This document shows positions 40,258-49,132 of a DNA stretch of 64,000 nt, one piece after another; the first letter of the stretch is position 1; every line of letters begins with the position of its first letter. The position numbers and the translations under genes are program-made. The stretch is from Bradyrhizobium sp. C9 (GTDB lineage: Bacteria > Pseudomonadota > Alphaproteobacteria > Rhizobiales > Xanthobacteraceae). The notes under the pieces were generated by a model that did not search any database, was not told where the DNA came from, and saw only the letters and a list, made by a program, of their open reading frames with translations. Location: positions 434,001 to 498,000 of the forward strand of contig NZ_NWTG01000001.1 of NCBI RefSeq assembly GCF_002532045.1, given 5' to 3'.

Positions 40258-41521
40258 AGGTGTCTCCCGTAATGGTCTTGAACCAGGCGAGCGCCTGATC
40301 GGCCTCGCGCTGGCGCACCTCGCGCGGCGCGTCGACCGGACTCGTGGTCACCTCGGCCTCGGCATATTGATCTTCCTTCGGCTGATAGACGCCCTTCAGC
40401 GAGAATGCGTAGCCGGGAGCGACGGTGTTGTAGCAGGCGCCGTCGAGCCGCGGCGTCTCCGCTGCCTGGCCTGCAAGCGAGCTCACGATCGCGGCTGCGC
40501 AGGCCCGGCCTTGCGCTGCCGCCGCCGAGGCGGATTTCGGAATTCCGCCGGCGATCGCGGCATCGCCGATGACGTGGATATTGGGCACCAGCCTGGAGGC
40601 GAAGCTGACCGGATCGATCGGGCACCAGCCGGTGTGATCGGCGGCACCGGCGATCTCCGCGATCCGGCCGGCTCGTTGCGGCGGGATCACATTGGCGACC
40701 GCGGCGGTGTAGTTGCCGAAGTCCGTGACGATCTCGCTGGTTGCCGGATCGACCGAGGTCACGCGGCCGCCCTGCGACAGCGCGATCCGCTCGATCATGC
40801 CGGGGTAGAGCTCCGCCCAGGCCTTCTCGAACAGCTTCTGCTGTGAATAATTGTCCTTGGCGTCGAGCACCAGGATCTTCGACTTCGGCTTCTTGGCCTT
40901 GAGGTAATGCGCGATCAGGCTGGCGCGCTCGTAAGGCGCCGGCGGGCAGCGCAGCGGCGCGGCCGGCACCGCGATTACGACCAAGCCGCCATCGTCCATC
41001 GCCTCGAGCTGCTTGCGCAGCAGCAGGGTCTGCACGCCGGCCTTCCAGGCATGCGGCATCTTCTCGGCGGCTGCCTCGTCATAGCCGGGCAGGGCATCGA
41101 AGTGCATGTCGATGCCGGGGGCCAGCACAAGCCGGTCGTAGGACAGCGTCGCGCCATCGGAAAGCGCAATGGTGCGCGCCTGCGCATCGACCTTGGTCGC
41201 CGCCTGCGCGGCGACCGTGATGCCGTCAGCTGCAACCTTGTCATAGGTGAATTGTTGCGCGGAGAGTTCACGCAGGCCTGCGATCACCTCGTTGCTGAAC
41301 GGGCAGGCGGTGAAGGTCTTGTTGGGCTCGATCAGCGTGATCTGCAGCCTGGCGTCGAGCCGCCGCAGCGCCCGCGCACAAGCCGCGCCGCCGAAGCCGC
41401 CGCCGATCACCGCAATGCGTGGTGCGGCTTGCGCCAGCGCCGGACGTGCCAGCGCCGCCGCTGCGACGGCAGCGGCGCCACGGACCACATCTCTGCGCGT
41501 CGGATGACGCGTGACGGCCAT
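40250..41521 (-). CDS. soxF: Flavocytochrome c sulfide dehydrogenase flavoprotein (SoxF/FccB type)
   Basis: A 423-residue FAD protein expected to oxidise sulfide in the periplasm and pass electrons to a cytochrome c. A twin-arginine signal (PTRRDVVRGAAAVAAAALA) covers residues about 7-26. The FAD motif is VIGGGFGGAACARAL (about 37-51). CPFSNEVIAG (about 73) and GWCPIDPVSFAS contain the two conserved Cys of this family. IHVIGDAAIAGGIPKSASAA is the second FAD motif. The cytochrome subunit is not separate here; SoxX or the SoxA/X pair may take electrons. Its gene overlaps soxX. Confidence 0.85.
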   Translation of the reverse strand: MAVTRHPTRRDVVRGAAAVAAAALARPALAQAAPRIAVIGGGFGGAACARALRRLDARLQITLIEPNKTFTACPFSNEVIAGLRELSAQQFTYDKVAADGITVAAQAATKVDAQARTIALSDGATLSYDRLVLAPGIDMHFDALPGYDEAAAEKMPHAWKAGVQTLLLRKQLEAMDDGGLVVIAVPAAPLRCPPAPYERASLIAHYLKAKKPKSKILVLDAKDNYSQQKLFEKAWAELYPGMIERIALSQGGRVTSVDPATSEIVTDFGNYTAAVANVIPPQRAGRIAEIAGAADHTGWCPIDPVSFASRLVPNIHVIGDAAIAGGIPKSASAAAAQGRACAAAIVSSLAGQAAETPRLDGACYNTVAPGYAFSLKGVYQPKEDQYAEAEVTTSPVDAPREVRQREADQALAWFKTITGDTFG

Positions 41522-41577
41522 GCACGAGAATCCGGAAAAGGAAGCGGCGGCCGATCCGGCCGCCGCTTCTGGTTTGA

Positions 41578-43776
41578 TCAGGCGAAAGAGATGTTCTGGT
41601 TGCGCAGCGGGAAAGTACGGATGCGTTTTCCCGTCGCGGCGAAATAGGCGTTGAGCACCGCCGGCGCCGCAACGCCGATGGTCGGCTCGCCGACGCCGCC
41701 CCAGAACCCGCCGCTCGGCACCATCACCGCTTCCACCTTCGGCATTTCGTTGATGCGCATCGAGTTGTAGGTGTCGAAATTGGTCTGCTCGATACGGCCG
41801 TCCTTCACGGTGCAGCCGCCATAGAACAGCGCGCTGAGGCCGTAGACGAAGGAGCCCGCGATCTGCCGCTCCACCTGCGCCGGATTGACGACATAGCCGG
41901 GGTCGGTGGAGGCGACGATGCGATGCACCTTGATCTTGCTGCCGTCGGTCACCGAGATCTCGGCGGCGCCGGCAACGTAGCTGCCGTAGCCCATCACCTG
42001 CGCGATGCCGCGATAGACGCCTTGCGGTGCCGGCGTGCCCCAGCCGATCTTCTCGGCCACGGCATTGAGCACGGCGAGATGCTTGGGATGCTTGCCCATC
42101 AGCTTGCGGCGGAATTCGAGCGGGTCCTGGCCGGCAGCCTGGGCCAGCTCGTCCATGAAGCATTCCATGTAGATTGCGTTGTGATTGACGTTGACGCCGC
42201 GCCAGAAGCCCGGTGGAACGTGCGGATTGCGCATCGCATGCTCGACTAGCAAGTTCGGCACCGCATAGCCGATCGCGGCCTCGCCGGATTGCGCGACGCC
42301 CTGGAACGCGGCGGGGTCCATGCCGTTCTGCAGCGCTTCCGGGCGCACCGAGAACAGGATGGATTGACCCGACAGCCGGTAGTGCAGCGCGACCAGATTG
42401 TTGTCGGCATCGAACGCGCCGGTCAGCTTGCACTGCGTGACCGGGTGATACTTGCCGTGCTGCATGTCCTCTTCGCGCGACCATAGCAGCTTGATCGGCG
42501 TGCCCGGCATCTGCTTGGCGATCGCCACCGCCTGGCGGACATAGTCGGTCATGCCGCGCCGGCCGAAGCCGCCGCCGAGCATCAGCTTGTGCACGTCGAC
42601 CTTCTCCGCCGGCAGACCGGAGGCTTCGAGCGCCGCTGCGAACGCCGCCTCGCCATTCTGCGTGCCGCACCACACCTCGCATTTGTCCGGTGTGTAAAGC
42701 ACGGTGGCGTTCATCGGCTCCATCGTGGCGTGGTTCTGGTAGGGATAACTGTAGACAGCTTCCACCTTCTTCGCCGCGCTTGCGATCGCTGCCTTGGCAT
42801 CGCCGTTCTGATTGCCGACATAGGCCGGCTGCGCATTGTCGAGACCTTCGGCGAGCCACTTCGCAATCGTCTCGCTGGAGACCTTTGCATTGTCGCCTTC
42901 GTCCCAGACGATCGGCAGCTTGTCGAGCGCGGACTTGGCGTGCCACCAGGTATCGGCGACGACGGCAACGGCGCTGTCGCCGACCGGCACCACCTTCTTG
43001 ACGCCCTTCATGCCTGATATCTTGGCTTCGTCGAAGCTCTTCACCTTGCCGCCGAACACCGGGCAATCCTTGATCGCGGCGTTCAGCATGCCCGGCAGCT
43101 TGACGTCGATGCCATAGGTCATCTTGCCGGTGGTCTTGTCGACGGTGTCGAGCCGCTTCAGGCCCTTGCCGGCGATGGTCCAGTCCTTCGGGTCCTTCAG
43201 CTTGACGTCGACCGGCGGCTCGAGCCTGGCGGCGGCTTCCGCGACTTTGCCGTAGGTCGTGGTCTTGCCCGAGGACGTGTGGGTGATGACGCCATTGGAG
43301 ACCTTGCACTCCGTGGCCGGCACCTTCCACTCATTGGCCGCGGCCTGGATCAGCATCATGCGCGCGGTGGCGCCGCCCTTGCGGACATAGTCCTGCGAGG
43401 TGCGGATGCCGCGGCTGCCGCCGGTCGAGAAATCGCCCCAGGCGCGCTTGCGGGCGACGCTCTGGCCGGGTGTCGGATATTCGGTCGTGACCTTCGACCA
43501 GTCACACTCCAGTTCCTCGGCGACCAACTGCGCAAGGCCGGTGAGCGTACCCTGGCCCATCTCGGAGCGGGCGATGCGGATCACCACGGTGTCGTCGGGT
43601 CGGATCACGACCCAGGCGTTGACTTCAGGCGCGCCGTCGGCTGCGCGCACCACGGAGGGGCCGCCGAACGGCAGATCGAGGCCGAGCGCAAGGCCGGCGC
43701 CGGCGGTTGCCGCGCCGATCACGAAGGCGCGGCGATTGAGTGTTGGCATGATGTGTTGGTTGACTTGCAGATTCAT
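41578..43776 (-). CDS. Xanthine dehydrogenase family molybdopterin-binding subunit (isoquinoline 1-oxidoreductase beta-like)
   Basis: A 732-residue exported molybdenum hydroxylase subunit. A twin-arginine signal (LNRRAFVIGAATAGAGLALG) is at residues about 13-32. Molybdopterin motifs include RSEMGQGTLTGLAQLVAEELE, KLMLGGGFGRRG and GGVGEPTIGVAAPAVLNA. It belongs to the periplasmic IorB-like group that lacks the FAD domain and sends electrons outward. ATG 43776 has GAGGAGG upstream. It is 56 bp before soxF in the same direction, so it is probably part of one operon. The substrate, an aldehyde or N-heterocycle, is unknown. Confidence 0.87.
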   Translation of the reverse strand: MNLQVNQHIMPTLNRRAFVIGAATAGAGLALGLDLPFGGPSVVRAADGAPEVNAWVVIRPDDTVVIRIARSEMGQGTLTGLAQLVAEELECDWSKVTTEYPTPGQSVARKRAWGDFSTGGSRGIRTSQDYVRKGGATARMMLIQAAANEWKVPATECKVSNGVITHTSSGKTTTYGKVAEAAARLEPPVDVKLKDPKDWTIAGKGLKRLDTVDKTTGKMTYGIDVKLPGMLNAAIKDCPVFGGKVKSFDEAKISGMKGVKKVVPVGDSAVAVVADTWWHAKSALDKLPIVWDEGDNAKVSSETIAKWLAEGLDNAQPAYVGNQNGDAKAAIASAAKKVEAVYSYPYQNHATMEPMNATVLYTPDKCEVWCGTQNGEAAFAAALEASGLPAEKVDVHKLMLGGGFGRRGMTDYVRQAVAIAKQMPGTPIKLLWSREEDMQHGKYHPVTQCKLTGAFDADNNLVALHYRLSGQSILFSVRPEALQNGMDPAAFQGVAQSGEAAIGYAVPNLLVEHAMRNPHVPPGFWRGVNVNHNAIYMECFMDELAQAAGQDPLEFRRKLMGKHPKHLAVLNAVAEKIGWGTPAPQGVYRGIAQVMGYGSYVAGAAEISVTDGSKIKVHRIVASTDPGYVVNPAQVERQIAGSFVYGLSALFYGGCTVKDGRIEQTNFDTYNSMRINEMPKVEAVMVPSGGFWGGVGEPTIGVAAPAVLNAYFAATGKRIRTFPLRNQNISFA

Positions 43777-43786
43777 GGCTGCCTCC

Positions 43787-44236
43787 TCATGCGTTCGCGG
43801 CAGCATGGATCGCCTCGCGCACCTGCTGGAAGGTGCCGCAGCGGCAGATATTGGTGATGGCGTCGTTGATGTCGTCGTCGGTCGGCTTCGGATTCTCTTT
43901 CAGCAGCGCCGCGACGGCCATGATCATGCCGCTCTGGCAATAGCCGCATTGCGGCACGTCACTCGCGATCCAGGCGAGCTGCACCTTGTGCATCACGCCG
44001 CCGGCTGCGAGGCCCTCGATGGTAGTGATGTCCTTGCCGGCCACTTCGCTCACCGTCACGCCGCAGGAACGCATCGCGACGCCGTCGACATGTACCGTGC
44101 AGGCGCCGCATTGTGCGATGCCGCAGCCGTATTTGGTCCCCGTCAGTCCAACATTCTCGCGAATCGCCCACAGCAGGGGCGTGTCGTCCTCGACGTCCAC
44201 ATTGATCGTCTTGCCGTTGATTTTGAGGTTTGCCAT
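43787..44236 (-). CDS. [2Fe-2S] subunit of the molybdenum hydroxylase (IorA-like)
   Basis: A 149-residue iron-sulfur subunit with two clusters: [18 protein letters not shown] with a closing Cys in RSCGV, and QCGYCQSGM with CRCG. No signal peptide; such subunits travel with the Tat-bearing large subunit. It starts the block that runs through the molybdopterin subunit to soxA. The next gene begins 10 bp after its stop. Confidence 0.9.
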   Translation of the reverse strand: MANLKINGKTINVDVEDDTPLLWAIRENVGLTGTKYGCGIAQCGACTVHVDGVAMRSCGVTVSEVAGKDITTIEGLAAGGVMHKVQLAWIASDVPQCGYCQSGMIMAVAALLKENPKPTDDDINDAITNICRCGTFQQVREAIHAAANA

Positions 44237-44389
44237 CGCTTTCCCCTGAATGGTCCAATCCTCCGACTGGACTTCGGGGCGATGTTGGCCTTGAAACTGG
44301 AACGGTTCAAATCAAGAATATGCGCTTGCAGTGCGGAAGAAAGTTGATGGCGCGGTGTATGGCCGCGCTCCGCGCATGCAACATGCCTG

Positions 44390-45814
44390 TCATGCCTTTT
44401 GCGGTGAGGCGACAGCCAGCCGCAGGAAGCTCATGACGCTGCCGAGCGCGGCAAACCCGGCACCCAGCGCCAGCGCCACGGTTGCGCCCTCGCGATCGGC
44501 CAATGCGAAGCAGAGCGCGGCGAGCGCGGCGCCGGTGGTCTGTCCGGTCAGCCGCGCGGTCGCGACGATGCTGCTGGCACTGCCGCTGCGATGCGACGGT
44601 GCGCTCGACATGATCGCCTTCATATTGGGGGTCTGGAAGAAGCCGAAGCCGATGCCGCAGATCATGGTGCGCCAGACGATGTTGGCGATGCCGGGCTCGG
44701 CCGGCAGGGTCGCGAGCAGCACCATGCCAACGCCCAGCAGCAGCATGCCGATGCCGCCGAGGATGCCGGCCGGATAACGATCCGACAGCCGCCCGCCGAT
44801 CGGCGCCATGAAGGCGACCACCAATGGCCAGGGCGTCATGAAGAAGCCGGTCTCGACCTGCGAGCGGTGCAGGATGTCCTCGAAGTAGAACGGCAGCGAC
44901 ACGAAGGCGAGGCCTTGCACAGCAAATGAGCAGACGGCAGTCGCGGCCGACAGCGCGAAGATCGGACGGCGGAACAGGTCGATCGGCAGCATCGGCGCCG
45001 GATGATCGGCATGCCGCCGGGTCAGGATCCAGCCCAACAGCAGGGCGCCGGCAAACTCCGAGATGACGAGCGCAGGCGCCGCCTTGTGGGCGGCGCTGCC
45101 GATGCTGATGATGAAGAGCCCGAGGCAGGCGCAGGCCAGTGCCGCACCGGCGAAGTCGAAGGCGTGGGCGGCGCGCGGCGTCTTCGGCAGCGTCTTCATG
45201 CCGATCAGCAAGGCGACGATTCCGAAGGGAATGTTGACGGCGAACAGCCAGGGCCACGGCCCGAGCGCGAGGATGCCGGAGGCGATGGTCGGCCCGAGCG
45301 ACATGGCGCTCGCGACCACGAGCGCATTGTGACCGAAGCCGCGGCCGAGCATCCGGCTCGGATAAACGAAGCGGACCAGCGCGGTGTTGACGCTCATCAG
45401 CCCGCTGGCGCCGAGCCCCTGCAATGTGCGCGCGACCAAAAGGCTCGGCAGCGACCACGCCAGCGCGCAGCCGAGTGACGCCAATGTGAACAGCAGGAGG
45501 CCGCCGATGTAGATCCGCTGGTGGCCGACGATTTCGCCGAGCGCACCGAGCGGCAGCAGCGTGGCGACCAGGGCGATCTGGTAGACGTTGACGACCCAGA
45601 CCACCTCGGCAGGGCTGACATGCAGATCGCTGGCGATCGCGGGCAGCGCGATGTTGGCGATCGCGGTATCGAGCGAGGCCATCGCCAGCGCGGTGAAAAT
45701 CGCGGCCACCGCCCAGCGCCGTCGTTCCCAAGGCAGTCCATCGGTGATCGGCGCCGCAGCTGCGGTGGTCGGGGTCTTCTCGAGCATGCCTGAAAATGTC
45801 TCCGCGATCGCCAT
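44390..45814 (-). CDS. MFS transporter, DHA2 drug:H+ antiporter type
   Basis: A 474-residue membrane protein with about 14 helices. The early motif MASLDTAIANIALPAIASDLHVSPAEVVWVVNVYQIAL (parts: LDTAIANIALPAI, WVVNVYQIAL) is the DHA2 hallmark, followed by ALGEIVGHQRIYIGGLLLF and RTLQGLGASGLMSVNTALV. A cytoplasmic end of about 30 residues precedes helix 1. It is probably an exporter of toxic organics. It reads away from a 510-bp intergenic region and is 153 bp from the start of the molybdenum hydroxylase genes. Confidence 0.9.
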   Translation of the reverse strand: MAIAETFSGMLEKTPTTAAAAPITDGLPWERRRWAVAAIFTALAMASLDTAIANIALPAIASDLHVSPAEVVWVVNVYQIALVATLLPLGALGEIVGHQRIYIGGLLLFTLASLGCALAWSLPSLLVARTLQGLGASGLMSVNTALVRFVYPSRMLGRGFGHNALVVASAMSLGPTIASGILALGPWPWLFAVNIPFGIVALLIGMKTLPKTPRAAHAFDFAGAALACACLGLFIISIGSAAHKAAPALVISEFAGALLLGWILTRRHADHPAPMLPIDLFRRPIFALSAATAVCSFAVQGLAFVSLPFYFEDILHRSQVETGFFMTPWPLVVAFMAPIGGRLSDRYPAGILGGIGMLLLGVGMVLLATLPAEPGIANIVWRTMICGIGFGFFQTPNMKAIMSSAPSHRSGSASSIVATARLTGQTTGAALAALCFALADREGATVALALGAGFAALGSVMSFLRLAVASPQKA

Positions 45815-46324
45815 GTACTACGCCGGCCCCACGTTCCCCAGCCGCACCATTGCATGATGCGTATGCGAAGCGGCGTTGCCGGACGGGGCCAGCAGGCTGC
45901 GGCCGAAGGGGCAGTCTCGGAGTGAGGGGCGGAACGAAGGGCACAGCTCGCGCAAATTGTGTCGCGAGAACGCCGAAATATGACTCGGCGGCCGCGCAAC
46001 AAATTCAGTGTCGTCCCCGCATAGGCCGGGGACCCACAAATGCCAATTGTTGCGCGACGCTGGGGCCGCAGCCCTCTTCAACAAGACAACCCGGTGGTTA
46101 TGGGTCCCTGCTTTCGCTGGGACGGCACCGAGATTGTGGTGCGTGAACCAATCGAATTCGTGTTCCCGCGCTGCGTCACAGAAGCGCGCCGGAGCGACTT
46201 TCGGATAGCTTGCGTCACAGTCGCGATCGACTACGCTTGGCATACAAGCAGGCGTGACGTCAGATCGCGCCGCAAAGAGGGGACGCGCGCATTGCACGGA
46301 CAGGCCGACTGGCGCAGCGAAGCC
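45815..46324. other. Divergent intergenic region with repeat
   Basis: About 510 bp between the divergent MFS and ABC permease genes. It contains family A repeat copy 2 (46011-46128) and no supportable gene. A long minus-strand frame through here is antisense to real genes further right. The permease could begin as early as TTG 46292 (AGAGGGG upstream). Confidence 0.5.
46011..46128. repeat. Dispersed palindromic repeat, family A, copy 2
   Basis: The ends are TCGTCCCCGCATAGGCCGGG and a right arm reading GGGTCCCTGCTTTCG then CTGGGACGGCACC. The left arm is followed by ATTGTTGCGCGACGCTGGGG, much like ATTGTTGTGCGTTGCTGGGG in copy 1, and GTGGTTATGGGTCC precedes the right arm, so copies 1 and 2 are related along most of their length. 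Confidence 0.7.
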
Positions 46325-48067
46325 ATGCGAAGCGCCAGGGAGGGAACCCGGCGCCGCGCATTTACCGGCCTCTGGGTCGCGGCGCTGCTGGCGATCCTTG
46401 GCTTCCTGGTCATCTATCCCGTTTTGATGCTGCTGCTCGGCGCGCTGACCGACACCAACCCGGTGGTCGACGGCATCCGCCTCAGCCTGAGCCATCTGTC
46501 GATCGCCAATTTCCTCGCCGTGCTCGCCAATCCGAATGTCGGCGAGGCGCTGCTCAACACGCTGATCGCCTGCGGCGGCGGCACGGTCATCGCGGTTGCG
46601 ATCGGCCTGTTCTTCTCGTGGATCGTGGTTCGCACCAACACGCCGTTCAAGGGTTTCATCGCCGCGGCCAGCATCCTGCCGCTGTTCGCGCCGCCACTGG
46701 TGGCTGGTGTGGCCTGGGCGATCCTTGGCTCGCCGAAGACTGGGTTGATCAATACGATGTTCAAGTGGATGGGCTCTGACCTGCGCATCGATCTCTATTC
46801 GATGTGGGGGCTCGTGTTCGTGTTCGGCATCTACTACGCGCCCTATGTCTACATGTTCACCTCGTCGGCGCTGCGCAACATGGACCCGAGCCTGGAGGAG
46901 GCGGCGGAAATCTCCGGCGCCGGCGCGTTCGCCACCCTGTTCACGGTGACGTTTCCGCTGATCATGCCGGCGATCGTCTCGGGCATGCTGCTGTCGTTCA
47001 TCGTGATGCTCGGCATCTACGGCATCCCGGCCGTACTCGGCGCGCCGACCAATCTGAACGTGCTGACGACCTATATCTTCAAGCTCACCAACTGGTCGCC
47101 GCCGCTCTACAACACCGCAGCCGCGGTCGCGATCATCCTGATGATGGTCACGGGGCTGCTGGTCTATCTGCAGCAGAAATTGCTCAGCGGGCGCAGCTAC
47201 ACCACCGTTGCGGGGAAGGCGTTCCGACCACGCAGCCTCGATCTCGGGCCATGGCGCTGGGTCACCTTCGCACTCGGGATCGTCTACCTCGTCATCGTCG
47301 TCGTACTGCCGTCGCTGGCGCTGATCGTCGCAGCGTTCCGCAAGTTCATGTTCATCCGCGACGCCGCGAGCCTGTTCGACATGCGGCAATACTCGCTGAT
47401 GCATTTCGAGAGCATCTTCGACAATCCGCTGACCATGAAGTCGATCTACAACGCGATCGAGGTCGGGGTCATCACCGCCGTCGTCGGCGGCGCGCTTGCT
47501 TTTGCGATCGGCTATACCATTCATCGCACCCGCGTCGCTGGGCGCGGCGCCATCGACCTGATCTCGACGCTGCCGGTCGCAATCCCCGGGCTCGTGGTCG
47601 GTGTCGCCTATCTCTGGGCCTGGATCGGCGTGCCCGGCGGTCTCTACGGCACGATCTGGATTCTGGCGCTCGCCTTCATCGCGCGCTTCATGCCCGACAC
47701 CGTGAAGGCGCTGTCGACCTCGTTCCTGCAGATCCACCGCGAGCTCGAAGAGGCTGCCTGGGTTTGCGGCCGGGGCATGCTCGGCACCATCGGGACGATC
47801 GTGCTGCCGCTGGCGCGGCCGGGCGTGCTGGCCTCGATGACGCTGCTGTTCGTGCTGGCGATCCGCGAACTCGGCTCGTCGCTGTTCCTCTACACCAGCA
47901 ACACCATGGTGATGTCGGTGCTGCTGCTCGACTATTACGAGGGGGGCAATATCGGCAAGACCGCGGCCTTCAGCCTGGTGCAGACCGTACTGCTCGGTGT
48001 CCTGATCGGCGGCGCCAACTGGCTGTCGCGCGGGGCGGCGCAGGGCAACGTGGCGCGGACCGGATAA
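46325..48067 (+). CDS. Ferric-type ABC transporter permease (two fused domains)
   Basis: A 580-residue inner-membrane protein with two permease domains, as in FbpB/SfuB/ThiP-like transporters. Each half carries an EAA loop: LEEAAEISGAGAFATLFTVTFPLI in the first and LEEAAWVCGRGMLGTIGTIVLPL in the second (parts only: EEAAEISGAG, EEAAWVCGRG). ATG 46325 is given as start, but it lacks a ribosome site; TTG 46292, with AGAGGGGA upstream, is a serious alternative. It is followed by the binding protein and ATPase genes. Substrate unknown: iron or a small organic anion. Confidence 0.85.
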   Translation: MRSAREGTRRRAFTGLWVAALLAILGFLVIYPVLMLLLGALTDTNPVVDGIRLSLSHLSIANFLAVLANPNVGEALLNTLIACGGGTVIAVAIGLFFSWIVVRTNTPFKGFIAAASILPLFAPPLVAGVAWAILGSPKTGLINTMFKWMGSDLRIDLYSMWGLVFVFGIYYAPYVYMFTSSALRNMDPSLEEAAEISGAGAFATLFTVTFPLIMPAIVSGMLLSFIVMLGIYGIPAVLGAPTNLNVLTTYIFKLTNWSPPLYNTAAAVAIILMMVTGLLVYLQQKLLSGRSYTTVAGKAFRPRSLDLGPWRWVTFALGIVYLVIVVVLPSLALIVAAFRKFMFIRDAASLFDMRQYSLMHFESIFDNPLTMKSIYNAIEVGVITAVVGGALAFAIGYTIHRTRVAGRGAIDLISTLPVAIPGLVVGVAYLWAWIGVPGGLYGTIWILALAFIARFMPDTVKALSTSFLQIHRELEEAAWVCGRGMLGTIGTIVLPLARPGVLASMTLLFVLAIRELGSSLFLYTSNTMVMSVLLLDYYEGGNIGKTAAFSLVQTVLLGVLIGGANWLSRGAAQGNVARTG

Positions 48068-48091
48068 CGATAAACGAGGAAGGATTTGGCG

Positions 48092-49117
48092 ATGGATAGA
48101 CGAACCTTCACCACACTGGCCTTGGCGAGCGTTGCAACGCTTGCGCTGGCGTCGGCCGCGCGGGCGCAGGAGTTCGGCTCGGCGGAGTTGATTGCCGCCG
48201 CAAAGGCCGAGGGCAAGCTCGTCTATTACACCGCGAATTTTGCCGAGATCGAGCAACAGGTGATCAAGGCGTTCAACAAGCGCTTTCCCGAGATCAAGGT
48301 CGAGATGGTCCGCGCGCCCGGCGGCCAGCTCATCACCCGCGTGAAGACCGAAGCCGCGGCCGGCAAGCTGATTGCCGACGTCGTCGACCACTCCGATCGC
48401 GCGCTGATGCAGCCGCTGGAAGATCTGTTCCAGGACTACGCGCCGCCGAACGCGGCCGATTACAGCAAGGACGCACTGATCTCGCCGAAGCTGTGGCCGC
48501 GCGCCACCATCGCCTGGTCGATCGGCTACAACACCGAGCTGGTGAAGGATCCGCCGAAATCCTGGATGGACCTGACCAAGCCGCAATATGACAAGCTGAT
48601 CGGGCAGGTGTTCGCGCAGTCCGGCGGCACCACATGGACCCGGATCATGTTCGAGCGACAGGTGCTCGGCGAGGATTACTGGGCCGGGCAGGCCGCGACC
48701 CATCCCGTGCTCTATCCTTCCGGGGCGCCGACCGCCGATGCGCTGGTGCGCGGCGAGATCGCGATCGCGCCGCTGCTCTACAACGTGATCTACCAGAAGA
48801 AGAAGGACGGCGCGCCGATCGAGATCTTCTTCCCGCCCGAGGGCGCGCCCGTCAATCCCTATGCGAGCGGCATTCCGAAGACGGCGGCCCATCCCAATGC
48901 GGCAAAGCTGTTCCTGAACTGGTGCCTGTCGAAGGAAGGGCAGACCTTCATGATCAAGGAACTCGGTAATCTCACCTCGTTGAAGGAGCCGCCGGCGTTT
49001 CCGGAGGGCTTCGATCCCAAGGTGGTCAAGCTTTGGTATCCGAAGTTCGACGAGTACGTGAAGCTGCATGCGGCATGGGTCGCGGACTGGGACAAGATCT
49101 ACGGGTATCGGCAATAG
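48092..49117 (+). CDS. ABC transporter periplasmic binding protein (iron/organic-anion type)
   Basis: A 341-residue type II binding protein. A twin-arginine-like signal (MDRRTFTTLALASVATLALASAARA) covers residues about 1-26. The mature body (AAAKAEGKLVYYTAN; RVKTEAAAGKLIADVVDHSD) is of the Fe(3+)/phosphonate/thiamine binding group. ATG 48092 has GAGGAAGGA upstream. The permease stop is 24 bp before and the ATPase gene 15 bp after, so it is one operon. The Tyr-based iron site of FbpA cannot be confirmed by eye, so the ligand is open. Confidence 0.85.
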   Translation: MDRRTFTTLALASVATLALASAARAQEFGSAELIAAAKAEGKLVYYTANFAEIEQQVIKAFNKRFPEIKVEMVRAPGGQLITRVKTEAAAGKLIADVVDHSDRALMQPLEDLFQDYAPPNAADYSKDALISPKLWPRATIAWSIGYNTELVKDPPKSWMDLTKPQYDKLIGQVFAQSGGTTWTRIMFERQVLGEDYWAGQAATHPVLYPSGAPTADALVRGEIAIAPLLYNVIYQKKKDGAPIEIFFPPEGAPVNPYASGIPKTAAHPNAAKLFLNWCLSKEGQTFMIKELGNLTSLKEPPAFPEGFDPKVVKLWYPKFDEYVKLHAAWVADWDKIYGYRQ

Positions 49118-49132
49118 GCTGATGGTGCAGCG

